Shown: in pieces, positions 1-8,743 of the stretch
Layout of the letters: the number at the start of each line of letters is the position of its first letter
Position numbering within the stretch: the stretch's first letter is position 1
Assembly (NCBI GenBank): GCA_032718475.1
Contig: JAUCBJ010005231.1
Coordinates: 1 to 21,962 of the forward strand
Length of the DNA stretch: 21,962 nucleotides
Direction of reading: 5' to 3'
Source of the DNA: Nemertoderma westbladi
Lineage: Eukaryota; Xenacoelomorpha; Nemertodermatida; Nemertodermatidae
The notes under the pieces: model-generated
What the model saw: the letters and a program-made list of their open reading frames with translations, nothing else
The model's database searches: none
Told to the model about the DNA's origin: nothing
Position numbers and translations under genes: made by a program

Positions 1-290
1 ATATCTTAATCACTGCACCAAATTTTTTTTATTTTTTTTTTATCAATTTTCAGAAATTCGTAGACTATGACATTGTTGTGTTAATTTTAATTTTATTTTG
101 TAGAATATATTTCTGTAATTTTGTGTAATTTTAGAGCCTGCTCGGGCAACCATAAGTGTTTAATTTTTAATAACCTGCCTGGTTGTTTTCTCTCCTCATG
201 TACTTTTAATTTAATTTTTATAAATACATAGAGTGATAATAATAATAAAATAAGGCAAACCACAGTTGCAAACTGTCTTATCCTACTGTC
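1..290. other. AT-rich intergenic stretch, no gene seen
   Basis: Low-complexity A/T sequence with no convincing open frame in any of the six frames. An acceptor-like T-rich tract ending in CAG lies near position 53, and an AATAAA occurs near 245-250. Without a coding exon beside either, I cannot say whether this is the tail of a neighbouring gene or plain intergenic DNA. Confidence 0.5.
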
Positions 291-930
291 TATTATAGGA
301 AGGGATCTAGGGGTCTTAACCTCGAATGATAAGTTTATTTTACCGAAAATAACTTATCTTTTATTGGCGCAATTGTAGGACTAATCCCATCACATGCGTA
401 CTTTTTTAACCGGGTAGTGTACAAATTTAGGAATCGCGTAATTTTTCTTGAAATTAATATCTCATATCTCTCCAAACCACGTACGCGTTTCGACCTTACT
501 GGGTCTCATCAGCGTGGTGTCGGATTCAGGGGCTAATAAAATGGCAGCTGTCTTTGAAATTAATTCTCCATATCTCAAGAACCTGTGGCCTAGTGGTTGT
601 AGTCTCGGCTTCCGCCTCGAGGTCCCAGGTTCGAATCCGACACCACGCTGATGAGACCCAGTAAGGTCGAAACGCGTACGTGGTTTGGAGAGATATGAGA
701 TATTAATTTCAAGAAAAATTACGCGATTCCTAAATTTTGTACACTAACCCGGTTAAAAAAGTACGCATGTGATGGGATTAGTCCTACAACTGCGCCAATA
801 AAAGATAAGTTATTTTCGGTAAAATAAACTTATCATTCGAAGGTTAAGACCCCTAGATCCCTTCCTATAACAAATGTATAATAACAAACACCTCGAAAAA
901 TACAGCTTGCCAACACATTGTTACTATCAA
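291..930. mobile_element. Foldback element with tRNA-like core
   Basis: Two long inverted arms, 293-527 and 633-870, are nearly perfect reverse complements. The outer ends read TTATAGGAAGGG and CCCTTCCTATAA, and the inner ends read GGTGTCGGATTC and GAATCCGACACC. They enclose a 105-bp spacer holding pol III box A- and box B-like motifs. The identical 13-mer TTATCCTACTGTC occurs at 278-290 and 931-943, directly flanking 291-930, and is a candidate target-site duplication. The 60 bp from 871 to 930 lie outside the palindrome but inside that duplication. There is no protein-coding content: the short open frame across 448-651 reads through one arm and the core. The family is not recognised. A DNA-transposon-like foldback and a rearranged tRNA-derived retroposon are both possible. 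Confidence 0.6.
586..638 (+). other. tRNA-derived pol III promoter-like core
   Basis: TGGCCTAGTGG (586-596) matches box A and GGTTCGAATCC (628-638) matches box B, with spacing close to that of a class I tRNA. The anticodon region contains TTCC, as in Gly or Glu tRNAs. It is not a functional tRNA gene: the T-stem does not pair (CCAGG before the loop, CCGAC after it), and there is no acceptor strand immediately upstream. It is best read as a tRNA-derived internal promoter relic, as in SINEs. Confidence 0.55.
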
Positions 931-943
931 TTATCCTACTGTC

Positions 944-1318
944 GACTGTCCTAATCCAGTCTGCCAGTATACTGCTGTACTGCAGTACCGGTACTGCTAT
1001 ATTAGTATATCAGTATATACCGTAATATGTAATACATCAGATTCATTATATTTAATTTCTTACAGATATGTTCTGATATTGCGTCTACCGTCTGACAGTA
1101 GTAATTTGCAATTTGTGCCGAATATTCGGCAACTCAAATTTTAAAATTCGGCCGGAACCGAATATGCCAAATTTGACAAAATTCGGTACCGAACCGAATA
1201 ATTCGGTCGATCCCTTCCCTAGTCATACTGTCATAAGCTAAATAATACGTACCGGTAATACAGTAATAAGATAGGGCAGTAGGGTAATCCTTAAGAGTTC
1301 GTTCAGTCGTTATACGTT
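944..1318. other. Region upstream of GTF2H1 with repeat fragments
   Basis: Non-coding. Around 984-1003 is a GTACCGGTACTGCTAT-type segment that recurs near 13681-13697. From about 1117 to 1225 there is a run of related AATTCGG/CCGAAT words, including the palindrome ACCGAATAATTCGGT, ending in GATCCCTTCCCTAG. This style of degenerate subterminal repeat resembles the ends of hAT-type elements, but only one end is visible. No TATA box or other core promoter element stands out before the GTF2H1 start. Confidence 0.4.
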
Positions 1319-2887
1319 ATGTCGACTGAAGACGTCTTGTTGTTAATTGACAGCGTTAGATGTAAAAAGCAAGATGGCTCGTTGTTTGTCATGACAACCC
1401 GTATAGCGTGGGCAACGAAAGGAAAAAAGTCTAGTTTCTCTGTTGATATCCATTATGCCGATATCAAATCTCAAAAGATTAGTCCAGAAGGCAAAAGCAA
1501 AGTTCAATTGCAAATAATTTTACACGCGGGGGATGCAATAAACTTCCACTTTAACGCCTCCGACCCGAATAGGTCAATAAAGGAACGAGACCAAGTCAAA
1601 GAACTCCTCCAGTCATTATTACCGAAATTTCGTAAAACAGTGAATAAAGATCTGGAGGAGAAAACTAAATTAATGCAACAAGATGCTCAACTGTTTAGTT
1701 TGTACAAGGAACTAGTTGTAGGCGGCGTCATATCGTCTGAAGAGTTCTGGTCCAATCGCCAGCCGAGCAGTTCCGATTCCGTCCAACAACTCGGTATATC
1801 TGCTGCATTCCTCGGCGCCATCCAACCACAAGCGGACGGCTGTAACAGTATCCGGTACAACCTCACCGCCGATATTATCGACTCTATATTCCGCACATAC
1901 CCGGAAGTCAAGAAGAAACACAGTGACATGGTTCCCGACAAACTCAGTGAGTCAGACTTTTGGAGTCGGTTTTTCCAATCGCATTACCTCCACAGAGACC
2001 AACTAGTCGCTACGGGTTGTAACTCCAATGACCTGTTTGCTGATTGCGCGTCGAGTGACTCATTTAAAGCGACTCTAGTCAACGGAGTCTCCGACCCTCT
2101 ACTGGATCTAACTCTAATGAAGGACAACCTTTCTTTAGAGGAGTCTGATGAGGCAACCCCTTCATCCTCCAACCAAACCCACCAAGCCAACCTCAATATG
2201 ATTCGTCGGTTCAACAATCATTCCTCGATGATATTGAAATCGTTGACGAGGAAACGGGACTCTCAATCTCCAGTTCAGGACGCATCTCAGAGGAAACAGA
2301 TGCGAATCCAGGAATCCATCCGCAATGAGGACTTACTGGACTCAGATAAATCGAGTACTATAAACCTAAACATTAGTAATGTGCAGCAGTACATGCAGGG
2401 ACCCACACCGAGTGCTCATTGCGATGGTAGATTGGCTCGCACTCAGGACACCACATACTTAATGGACGCAATGAGTGAGTGGGAACCGCGGCTTACTAAT
2501 GTTATTAGCAGTGAGGACGCCGAGCGGGTCATGGTGGAACTTTCCCCCGGTGGGTCTCTAATCGCTCCGTTACAGACCGGCTCCATCAATGCTTTACTAG
2601 ACCCAGCCAGCATGGACGAGCTCAGGGCGATGTATGTCACTCTCTCGGAGATCCTCAGACACTTCTGGTCTTGTTTCCCAGTGACCAGCCCCCAACTGGA
2701 ACAGAAATTAGTTCGTTTGGTTAATCATCTAAATGGGTTTAAAAGCAACCGGGTCGATCAGTTCCAGATGAAACTGCGGCGATTGGGAGTGGATGCTGAT
2801 GTTTCACATCAGTTGAACACAATGGTGTTTAAATCGATAGCTAAATACGAACAATGGTTGAGTAAACGACAATCGATGCTGAGATAA
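1319..2887 (+). CDS. GTF2H1: TFIIH core subunit p62 (GTF2H1)
   Basis: Structural subunit of the TFIIH core, acting in the nucleus in RNA polymerase II initiation and nucleotide excision repair. In this family the N-terminal PH-like domain binds acidic partners, such as TFIIE-alpha, p53 and XPC in other animals, and the rest scaffolds XPD and p34/p44. The protein has 522 residues (human about 548). The PH-like domain spans about 1-104 and includes the hallmark stretch ADIKSQKISPEGKSK. BSD 1 is around 115-150 (LYKELVV..ISSEEFW). BSD 2 is around 184-230 (IFRTYPEVKKK to FFQSHYLHRD). A conserved RRFNNHS segment follows, then a C-terminal helical region with LRHFWSCFPV. The ATG has G at -3 and is followed directly by the conserved N-terminus. 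The coding region is one uninterrupted exon, whereas vertebrate orthologues have many introns. No nearby AATAAA follows the stop, so the 3' end is unclear. Identification is by family recognition. Confidence 0.95.
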   Translation: MSTEDVLLLIDSVRCKKQDGSLFVMTTRIAWATKGKKSSFSVDIHYADIKSQKISPEGKSKVQLQIILHAGDAINFHFNASDPNRSIKERDQVKELLQSLLPKFRKTVNKDLEEKTKLMQQDAQLFSLYKELVVGGVISSEEFWSNRQPSSSDSVQQLGISAAFLGAIQPQADGCNSIRYNLTADIIDSIFRTYPEVKKKHSDMVPDKLSESDFWSRFFQSHYLHRDQLVATGCNSNDLFADCASSDSFKATLVNGVSDPLLDLTLMKDNLSLEESDEATPSSSNQTHQANLNMIRRFNNHSSMILKSLTRKRDSQSPVQDASQRKQMRIQESIRNEDLLDSDKSSTINLNISNVQQYMQGPTPSAHCDGRLARTQDTTYLMDAMSEWEPRLTNVISSEDAERVMVELSPGGSLIAPLQTGSINALLDPASMDELRAMYVTLSEILRHFWSCFPVTSPQLEQKLVRLVNHLNGFKSNRVDQFQMKLRRLGVDADVSHQLNTMVFKSIAKYEQWLSKRQSMLR

Positions 2888-2954
2888 CAGAAAATAATTG
2901 AAATATCAGACATAATTAATATAATGATATCGTTGGGATGGTGTGTTTTATAAT

Positions 2955-3690
2955 AGGGTACTGTGAGATCTAAGAGATGGTCTCGGTATCGGGATTTTTG
3001 AGACGGTCCGGGTTATGATAACTGGATCTGTATCTTTTAGACACCATATGTGCTAAGCTAGTGTGATTTTAGAGATGGTCTTTGCTTTGAGAACTGGATC
3101 TTAGAAATAATTGGTATTAACCTAGCGTGATCTTACAGATCATTTGTGGTAAGATAGAGAGATGATAGCGGTGGTCGGTGCTAAGATAGAGTGATCTTAG
3201 ACGCCATTTATGAAGATAGCTGGATCTTAGACACCTTTTGTGCTACGATAGCGAGCGTGATCTAAGAGATGGTCTTTGCTAAGATAGTATGATCTTAGAG
3301 ACCAATTATGCTAAGATAAAGATAGCTGGATCTTAGACACCTTTTGTGCTAAGATCATAGAGCATAGATGGCCCATACTTAGAGACCATTTAGTTCGATT
3401 TAGACCATTCAATCATGCTAAGTTAGCTGGATCTTAGACACCCTTTGTGCTAAGATAACATATAACTTGATCTTAGAGATGATTTTTTTAAGATGGCGTG
3501 ATCTTAGAGACCATTTATGTTGAGATAGCTGGATCTTAGACACCTTTTGTACTAAGATAACTTGATCTTATAGATAATCTTTACGGAGATAGCTGGATCT
3601 TAGGTGGTGCTAGCTAATGATGGTATGTGCTAAGATAGCGGTATCATAAAGATGGTCTTCTGCTAATCTGAATCATAGAGACGATCTGTG
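2955..3690. repeat. Degenerate ~32-bp palindromic satellite
   Basis: Irregular tandem copies of a unit like AAGATAGCTGGATCTTAGAC followed by ACCTTTTGTGCT. Each unit contains the inverted pair AAGAT...ATCTT around a 6-nt spacer, so single units can fold into a short hairpin. At least two subfamilies alternate, 'GCTGGATCTTAGACACC' and 'CGTGATCTTAGAGA(T/C)', with spacing slips. The array starts about 70 bp after the GTF2H1 stop codon and may lie in its 3' UTR. There is no coding potential. Confidence 0.7.
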
Positions 3691-3951
3691 CTAAGATTTT
3701 ATTTTTTTATATCCCTTCTTCTCCAGTGCAATTATTGATTAATTAAACAATGAGTTATTCATTTATTTACGTAAGAATAATAATAATACAATCTAATATG
3801 GTCTACAATATCAATTTATGAATAATCGTTTGAGTTTTATCATAAAATGTAATTGTCATTTATTTTGTTTAATTAAACTATCTTCACACAATTTGTGAAA
3901 ATCATTAAACTCTATTTATTTCCAAATACCAAGACCAGATAGGACTTCACT
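3691..3951. other. AT-rich spacer, nothing recognised
   Basis: A/T-rich sequence with short ATA/TAA runs and no open frame or structured repeat that I can support. It separates the palindromic satellite from the G/C-tract element. Confidence 0.5.
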
Positions 3952-3959
3952 GCATTGGG

Positions 3960-3965
3960 CAGATA

Positions 3966-4004
<39 letters not shown>

Positions 4005-4252
4005 ACTCGACGCAATAAAAATTCAACCCTCTCCAGAGGAAATTCGACGCAAATAACAGCTGATTACTCTCAAAAATAAAACTGTAACCTGTTCTATTGT
4101 GTTTAGTTTATTGTTTTGGTTAAAATAACGTGCCACTGTAACCTGCTCCTTTCCCTATAATTGATAATTTAACATTGAGGCGGGATATTAATTCGCCAAG
4201 GCGGGTTTTGCGTCGAGTTTCCCCCCCCCCCCCCCCCCCCCTGTCTCGTCTC
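3960..4252 (+). mobile_element. G/C-tract MITE, copy 1, with 8-bp TSD
   Basis: A 293-bp non-coding element flanked by the direct repeat GCATTGGG (3952-3959 and 4253-4260), an 8-bp target-site duplication. The left end is CAGATA, a run of 38 G (3966-4003), then AACTCGACGCAA. The right end is TTTTGCGTCGAGTTT, a run of 21 C (4221-4241), then TGTCTCGTCTC. The ends are therefore inverted repeats with a homopolymer inside the terminal repeat. The interior carries TGTAACCTG twice, 54 bp apart, around GTTTATTGTTTTGGTTA. These are the same blocks that form the 68-bp satellite at 13859-14520. An 8-bp duplication fits hAT-like transposition, but the termini do not identify a known family. Confidence 0.75.
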
Positions 4253-4260
4253 GCATTGGG

Positions 4261-5298
4261 ACTTTACTCTGTTGTCTTGAGGAAGCCTTCATGTTGTCTG
4301 TTGTCTTGATGCAGGGGGAGGGCTCCTAAACTTACTGATCAGCTGTGTACCGTCTCCTGATTACAAATTACAAATATAGGTACCTTTTAAAAGTCTTATT
4401 ATATTATCTATTAAAAGAAAACTTACCGGTGGGCGGTAGGCCTACCGTTAAGTTTTCTTTTACCTGACTTGCTTGAAGAATAATTCCCTTGAAATTACAT
4501 TTATTACAATTAATTAATGTTCCTTATTTACTTGTTGTTTGTTGAACTATTCAAGTTAATTCTGCAGTTCATTTAATTTGAATTATGTGTATTCTAATGA
4601 ATTGTAATTCTTCTTGACTCGCATTTCAACAAATATTGATTTATTAAAATTATGATTCTATTTTACTATTTTGGTTTACATTAAAAAGCATAACTAATTT
4701 GTACTGTTGTATAATATAATAATATAAATCAATTTGGATATTACTATACCTGCCAGCGTAGTTGCATTTTATATCAGCATCAGCTGACACATATTAACCA
4801 GCTAGTTGTAACCGGTTTGGATTATCATTTAGTCTGAGAGAGAATTGCTTGCTAAGAATTCTTTTATAGACTGGTTGTGATCATAAGGGAGGGCGAGGGC
4901 ACAATCTATATTTTACTAGATCCTGACTGTGTAATGGATAGGGGTTTTTAATAATATTAAGTGCCCGGTACCGTCAGACCGTACTGTTAGTTTGTTGTAG
5001 TTGCAGTTCTTATGTTTTTATACTCTTTTTATATACCGGTAATATTAGTGACATATGAAATTAATGAAAAAAAGTGGTCATATGGGGTGGTGTGTTAAGC
5101 ATCAGCATCACCCAATCATCATTCATAATTTTATATTACAGTATTTATGAATGTATAACAGTATAATTTTCATCATAATTTACCTGCTATTCTTAAATTG
5201 TGTTGCGTTTGGTTTATCAGTAATCCATTTATCGTATTTTTACCAGATGATAAGTTTTTAGGTTAAAGTTGTTTATTTTAAGTTTAATTTTATTGAAT
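4261..5298. other. Intergenic region upstream of UNC45
   Basis: AT-rich, with no gene supported. A hairpin lies at 4412-4462. A T-rich tract ending in AG at 5260-5261, about 38 bp before the UNC45 ATG, looks like a splice acceptor. It could be a trans-splice acceptor or the end of a 5' UTR intron, but nothing in the sequence decides between them. No clear TATA element is visible at a suitable distance. Confidence 0.4.
4412..4462. repeat. Short perfect-stem hairpin
   Basis: TAAAAGAAAACTTACCGGT pairs with ACCGTTAAGTTTTCTTTTA with one mismatch. The loop itself contains the perfect 14-bp palindrome CGGTAGGCCTACCG (4434-4447). It may be a tiny foldback element or an inverted repeat of the AGGCCTACC word that recurs in this window near 13730. 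Function unknown. Confidence 0.5.
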
Positions 5299-8067
5299 AT
5301 GAATCCAACCGATAGTGAGTTTTATAAAGAGGAGGGAAACGATTTGTTTAAACGAGGTAAATACGAGGAGGCCATTGAATCGTACACGCAGGCGCTTTCT
5401 GTTTGTGCGGATAGAAGTTCCCGAGATACCGCATTGGTGTACTACAAGAACCGAGCGGCGTGCCGCATTAAACTCAACCAGTTCCCAGCCGCCTTACATG
5501 ATTGCGAGAGCGCGTTATCGATTCAACCCAACGATACCAAGTCCTTGTTTCGTAAGTGTCAAGCCCTAGAAGGTCTACAGAGGCTATCAGAAGCGCTCAC
5601 CTCCGCAAAGTTACTCGTCCAACTAGAACCCAAAGACTCAGGGGTAATTGACCTTCTTAGACGTCTCAATAAAAACTTACATCTACAATGCGATGAGATG
5701 AATTCGACTGTTCATTTAATTAATAAGATGTTGGAGTTGGTCACTGACCCAGCTGTCGCTGACATTGAGAAGAAGTCGCAAGCCTTCAAAAACCTCATTG
5801 TTCTGTCCCACGAAGGCGGCGGTTCACAGCTGATGTTGGAGGCCAATGTTGTAGATAAACTATGCGAGCTTATAGATGGGCCAAATGTTGAGTATAAAGT
5901 CGCTTCCCTAAAGGTTCTTACGGGTCTAGTCGGACACGGTTCACGTCGCGCTCAATCACTCTTCGATTCGGTTACTCTAAAACGTCTGTCCGTCTGTCTG
6001 TCAGCCAAGGAGGAGGTCCTTAGCAACGCCGTAGTTCCCCTGGTTACGGGCTACTACGACCAGATCCTGGGCCGACCCACGGAGGACGATGATAGCTCCG
6101 CTAGGTGGCGCTACTCCGGGAGTACTGACTCTCTCCTTCCGCTGCTAGACCTCGCGTTGGTTGCGCTAACAGACCCCGCTCTCTCGGGCGTCGGACGCGA
6201 CAACGTGGTTGCCATAGTAACGCGCAACTTCCTACGCGTGGGCGGGGCTGGTCTGACTATGACTTGGACCAATGGGGGCGGAGTGGCGCGATTACTGCGG
6301 GTTGTGGCTGCTTGCCGACCTAACGGCGTCCTAGCGACCACACCTCGCACCATGGCAACCGTTTCCTTGGCGTTGAGTCGTATCTACGACGATTACAACG
6401 AAGACGCGGAAAGGAATCGTTTCGGCGACATCTGCGGGAAGATAACCGGGGAGTTGGTACCCTCGGGGGGCGACGGGGGCGACTGGGTGGGCGCGGGACT
6501 CCTCCTCACTGCCCTCCTCCAGGGCCCCTACGAGGCCGCCTCCGAGCTCCTCTCCCGGTTCCCCTTCGTCGACCGACTCCTCGCGATGTCCGCCGCCCCG
6601 GGACCCGGACGCACCGTCGCTCTGGAGGCCCTCGCCCAGATCGCCGGCGCCAAGAAGCACAACCGCCTGCTGCTGGGGGCCGGGGTCGCCGTTTTGGAGT
6701 CGGTGTTCGCCGGCTCCGGGGACCCCGCAGTCCGCGCGCCCGCATTGGTCGCGCTCTGTAAGCTCGGCGCGTCCTCCGGGTCCGACTCCGCGCGGCGCGT
6801 CTTCGACTCCGAGACCATGGAGGAGCTCTCGGACGCCGCGCTCCAGTTCCTCCTGTCCGGATCGGCCGAGGTGCGGCGATGGGCCGTGGAATGTTTCGCC
6901 TATCTGTCGCTGGACGCCGAGGTTAAGGAGCTGCTCTGCGGAGATTCGCAATGCGTGGCGGCGATGTTGGACGTGGCCAAGTGCGCGAATCCGTTGTCGT
7001 TGTACTCCGTCGCGTTGGTCCTCGTTAACTGCACCAACACTTACGATACAAAGAAGGTGGACGACGAGTTGGTTAAACTCGCAGAGTACGCGAAGCAGCA
7101 CATCCCGAAGGAGCATCCCAAGGACGGGAGTAAGTACGTTCTAGAACGACGGGATGCGTTGCTACGCAACGGGGTTGTATCCGCGTTGGTTTGCTGCGAC
7201 GCGGCGGAGAGCGAGCAGACGCAGGAGTTGATCGCGCGGGTGTTTAACGGGTTGGCGGAGCGGGTTGAATCGCGAGGGGTGCTCGTGCAGCAGGGCGCAG
7301 CGCGGAGTTTACTGAAACTCGCGCAGCGCGGCACGCTCGAGGGCCGCGCATACGCGGCGCAAGCGGTGGCCCGTCTAGGGATCTCCATCAATCCGGAGAT
7401 TGCGTTCCCTGGGCAACGGATTCTGGACACCGTCCGGCCGCTGGTCCGTCTGTTGGACATCGAACACAGCGGTTTACAGAACTTCGAGTCGTTGTTGTGT
7501 CTTACTAACATCGCATCGGTTAGTCCCTCGGCGAGGAAACGGATTCTCCGCGAGAAGGGTTTCTCTAAAGTCGAGCATTATATGTTCGAGGAGCACGATC
7601 TGATTAAACGAGCCGCCACGCAGTGTATGTGCAATCTGGTGCTGGAGGTTGAGGCTGTCGAGAGATTCACAGGGGATAACGACCGGGTCAAACTGTTGTT
7701 ACTGTATTCGGTAGATGAGGAAGATAAAGAGCTGTGTATGGCGGCGGCCGGGGCTCTAGCCGTGGTCACAAGGAACCACGACGTCGCCCTAAAGGTCAGG
7801 GACGTGTCCACTTGGTTGGATATCCTGCTCGCTATATGTTCGTCTGATAGCGCTGATATGTCCCTTCGTGGAGTTCATGTCGTCTACAACCTCATGGACG
7901 CCAGCAAAGAGATGGCCGAGGCAATGATCCAAGGAGAACTCTTGGAGGTTTTAATGGCTCTTAGTAAAGTCGAAGGCAATTACAATTCGCTAGATGAACT
8001 CCATAAAGCTTGCGAACACGCACTGAGTAAAGCAGTTGAATATGGACTAATAAGTCACAATAAATAA
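5299..8067 (+). CDS. UNC45: UNC45 myosin co-chaperone
   Basis: Cytosolic Hsp90 co-chaperone that folds and protects myosin motor domains and supports thick-filament assembly. It has 922 residues from the first ATG (human UNC45A/B about 930-944). The N-terminal TPR domain has three repeats at about 6-35, 42-75 and 76-110. The residues expected to clamp the EEVD tail of Hsp90/Hsp70 are present: K10, N14, N51, K81 and R85. A central armadillo-like domain follows, then the UCS domain from about 520 to the end. The open frame extends upstream of 5299 without an ATG, so 5299 is chosen; it has A at -3 and is followed by the TPR start. The gene is a single exon, while most animal UNC45 genes have many introns. 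The middle (about 6100-7400) is very GC- and CpG-rich compared with both ends and flanks. One UNC45 with this layout is typical of invertebrates. Confidence 0.95.
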   Translation: MNPTDSEFYKEEGNDLFKRGKYEEAIESYTQALSVCADRSSRDTALVYYKNRAACRIKLNQFPAALHDCESALSIQPNDTKSLFRKCQALEGLQRLSEALTSAKLLVQLEPKDSGVIDLLRRLNKNLHLQCDEMNSTVHLINKMLELVTDPAVADIEKKSQAFKNLIVLSHEGGGSQLMLEANVVDKLCELIDGPNVEYKVASLKVLTGLVGHGSRRAQSLFDSVTLKRLSVCLSAKEEVLSNAVVPLVTGYYDQILGRPTEDDDSSARWRYSGSTDSLLPLLDLALVALTDPALSGVGRDNVVAIVTRNFLRVGGAGLTMTWTNGGGVARLLRVVAACRPNGVLATTPRTMATVSLALSRIYDDYNEDAERNRFGDICGKITGELVPSGGDGGDWVGAGLLLTALLQGPYEAASELLSRFPFVDRLLAMSAAPGPGRTVALEALAQIAGAKKHNRLLLGAGVAVLESVFAGSGDPAVRAPALVALCKLGASSGSDSARRVFDSETMEELSDAALQFLLSGSAEVRRWAVECFAYLSLDAEVKELLCGDSQCVAAMLDVAKCANPLSLYSVALVLVNCTNTYDTKKVDDELVKLAEYAKQHIPKEHPKDGSKYVLERRDALLRNGVVSALVCCDAAESEQTQELIARVFNGLAERVESRGVLVQQGAARSLLKLAQRGTLEGRAYAAQAVARLGISINPEIAFPGQRILDTVRPLVRLLDIEHSGLQNFESLLCLTNIASVSPSARKRILREKGFSKVEHYMFEEHDLIKRAATQCMCNLVLEVEAVERFTGDNDRVKLLLLYSVDEEDKELCMAAAGALAVVTRNHDVALKVRDVSTWLDILLAICSSDSADMSLRGVHVVYNLMDASKEMAEAMIQGELLEVLMALSKVEGNYNSLDELHKACEHALSKAVEYGLISHNK
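8059..8064 (+). terminator. AATAAA hexamer in the last two UNC45 codons
   Basis: The final codons AAT-AAA directly precede the TAA stop and spell a perfect polyadenylation signal. A T-rich stretch follows, and I found no other AATAAA before about 8700. If it is used, the UNC45 3' UTR would be only about 10-25 nt. Use is inferred, not shown. Confidence 0.4.
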
Positions 8068-8743
8068 CTTTTTTAAAAGTAAATTTTGCAATTTTTGATA
8101 ATTTTGCCTTTATTACCGTATACTATTTGACCTTAGTAATAATGTTAGTAATTTTGTCCGCATTGTTATTATTTTTATTTACTTAAATTAAATTGTTTAC
8201 CAAATTATTATTTAACTTTTTGTTGTTTATTATGTAGATTTTCGTTTGAAATTATTGTTACTGATTTTACGATAGTGAAACAATTTCGTAAAAAGGTAGA
8301 AAAGTAAAAGTGCGTGCAGTGTTATAATATTTATTGGTTAATAAGTCAATATCTTGATGATGGTAGTGTTAATGAGATTCAATTTGTTTTCCTATACAAA
8401 TTTATAAGAAATTTATTGCGTAGGTTATTTCAAACTTTTTCCTAGTTGGTGAGCCGCGAAACGGGGTTTAAAGCTTCAAGGTATCATTATTTACATCAAT
8501 TCAATCTGAATTAACTCGAGGGGGGTGGACAGAGACACCCCCAGTCATTTTATCACTAGAGACGGCGTTGGGAAGTTTATGTGTCTTTTTTCTCTTAATA
8601 ATCACATGTCTAGGTCAATAGAACAGTAAAACATTTCTCTTTGGCCTTCCTACTCTCGATTACAAAGGTCACTTCATCTACTATCTTGTTATTTCTATAT
8701 TTTTTTTAAATTTCAAAAAAATAGATCTACCCTTGCGAATTTT
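8068..8743. other. AT-rich region downstream of UNC45
   Basis: No open frame worth calling. A small hairpin near 8520-8550 pairs GGGGGTG with CACCCCC. Otherwise it is plain AT-rich sequence. Confidence 0.4.

Noticed and set aside
586-638. Functional tRNA gene
   Set aside because: Box A and B match, but the T-stem does not pair and no acceptor stem closes the molecule.
448-651. 67-codon open frame
   Set aside because: It lies across one arm and the tRNA-like core of the foldback element and has no protein features.
5269-5298. Ten extra N-terminal residues for UNC45 starting at TTG
   Set aside because: The frame is open but begins with TTG, not ATG. Non-ATG starts are not expected here, and the TPR domain begins right after the ATG at 5299.
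6331-7116. 261-codon antisense open frame inside UNC45
   Set aside because: A by-product of the GC-rich coding strand: low-complexity Gly/Glu/Arg-rich, no domain, and fully overlapped by a confidently identified gene.
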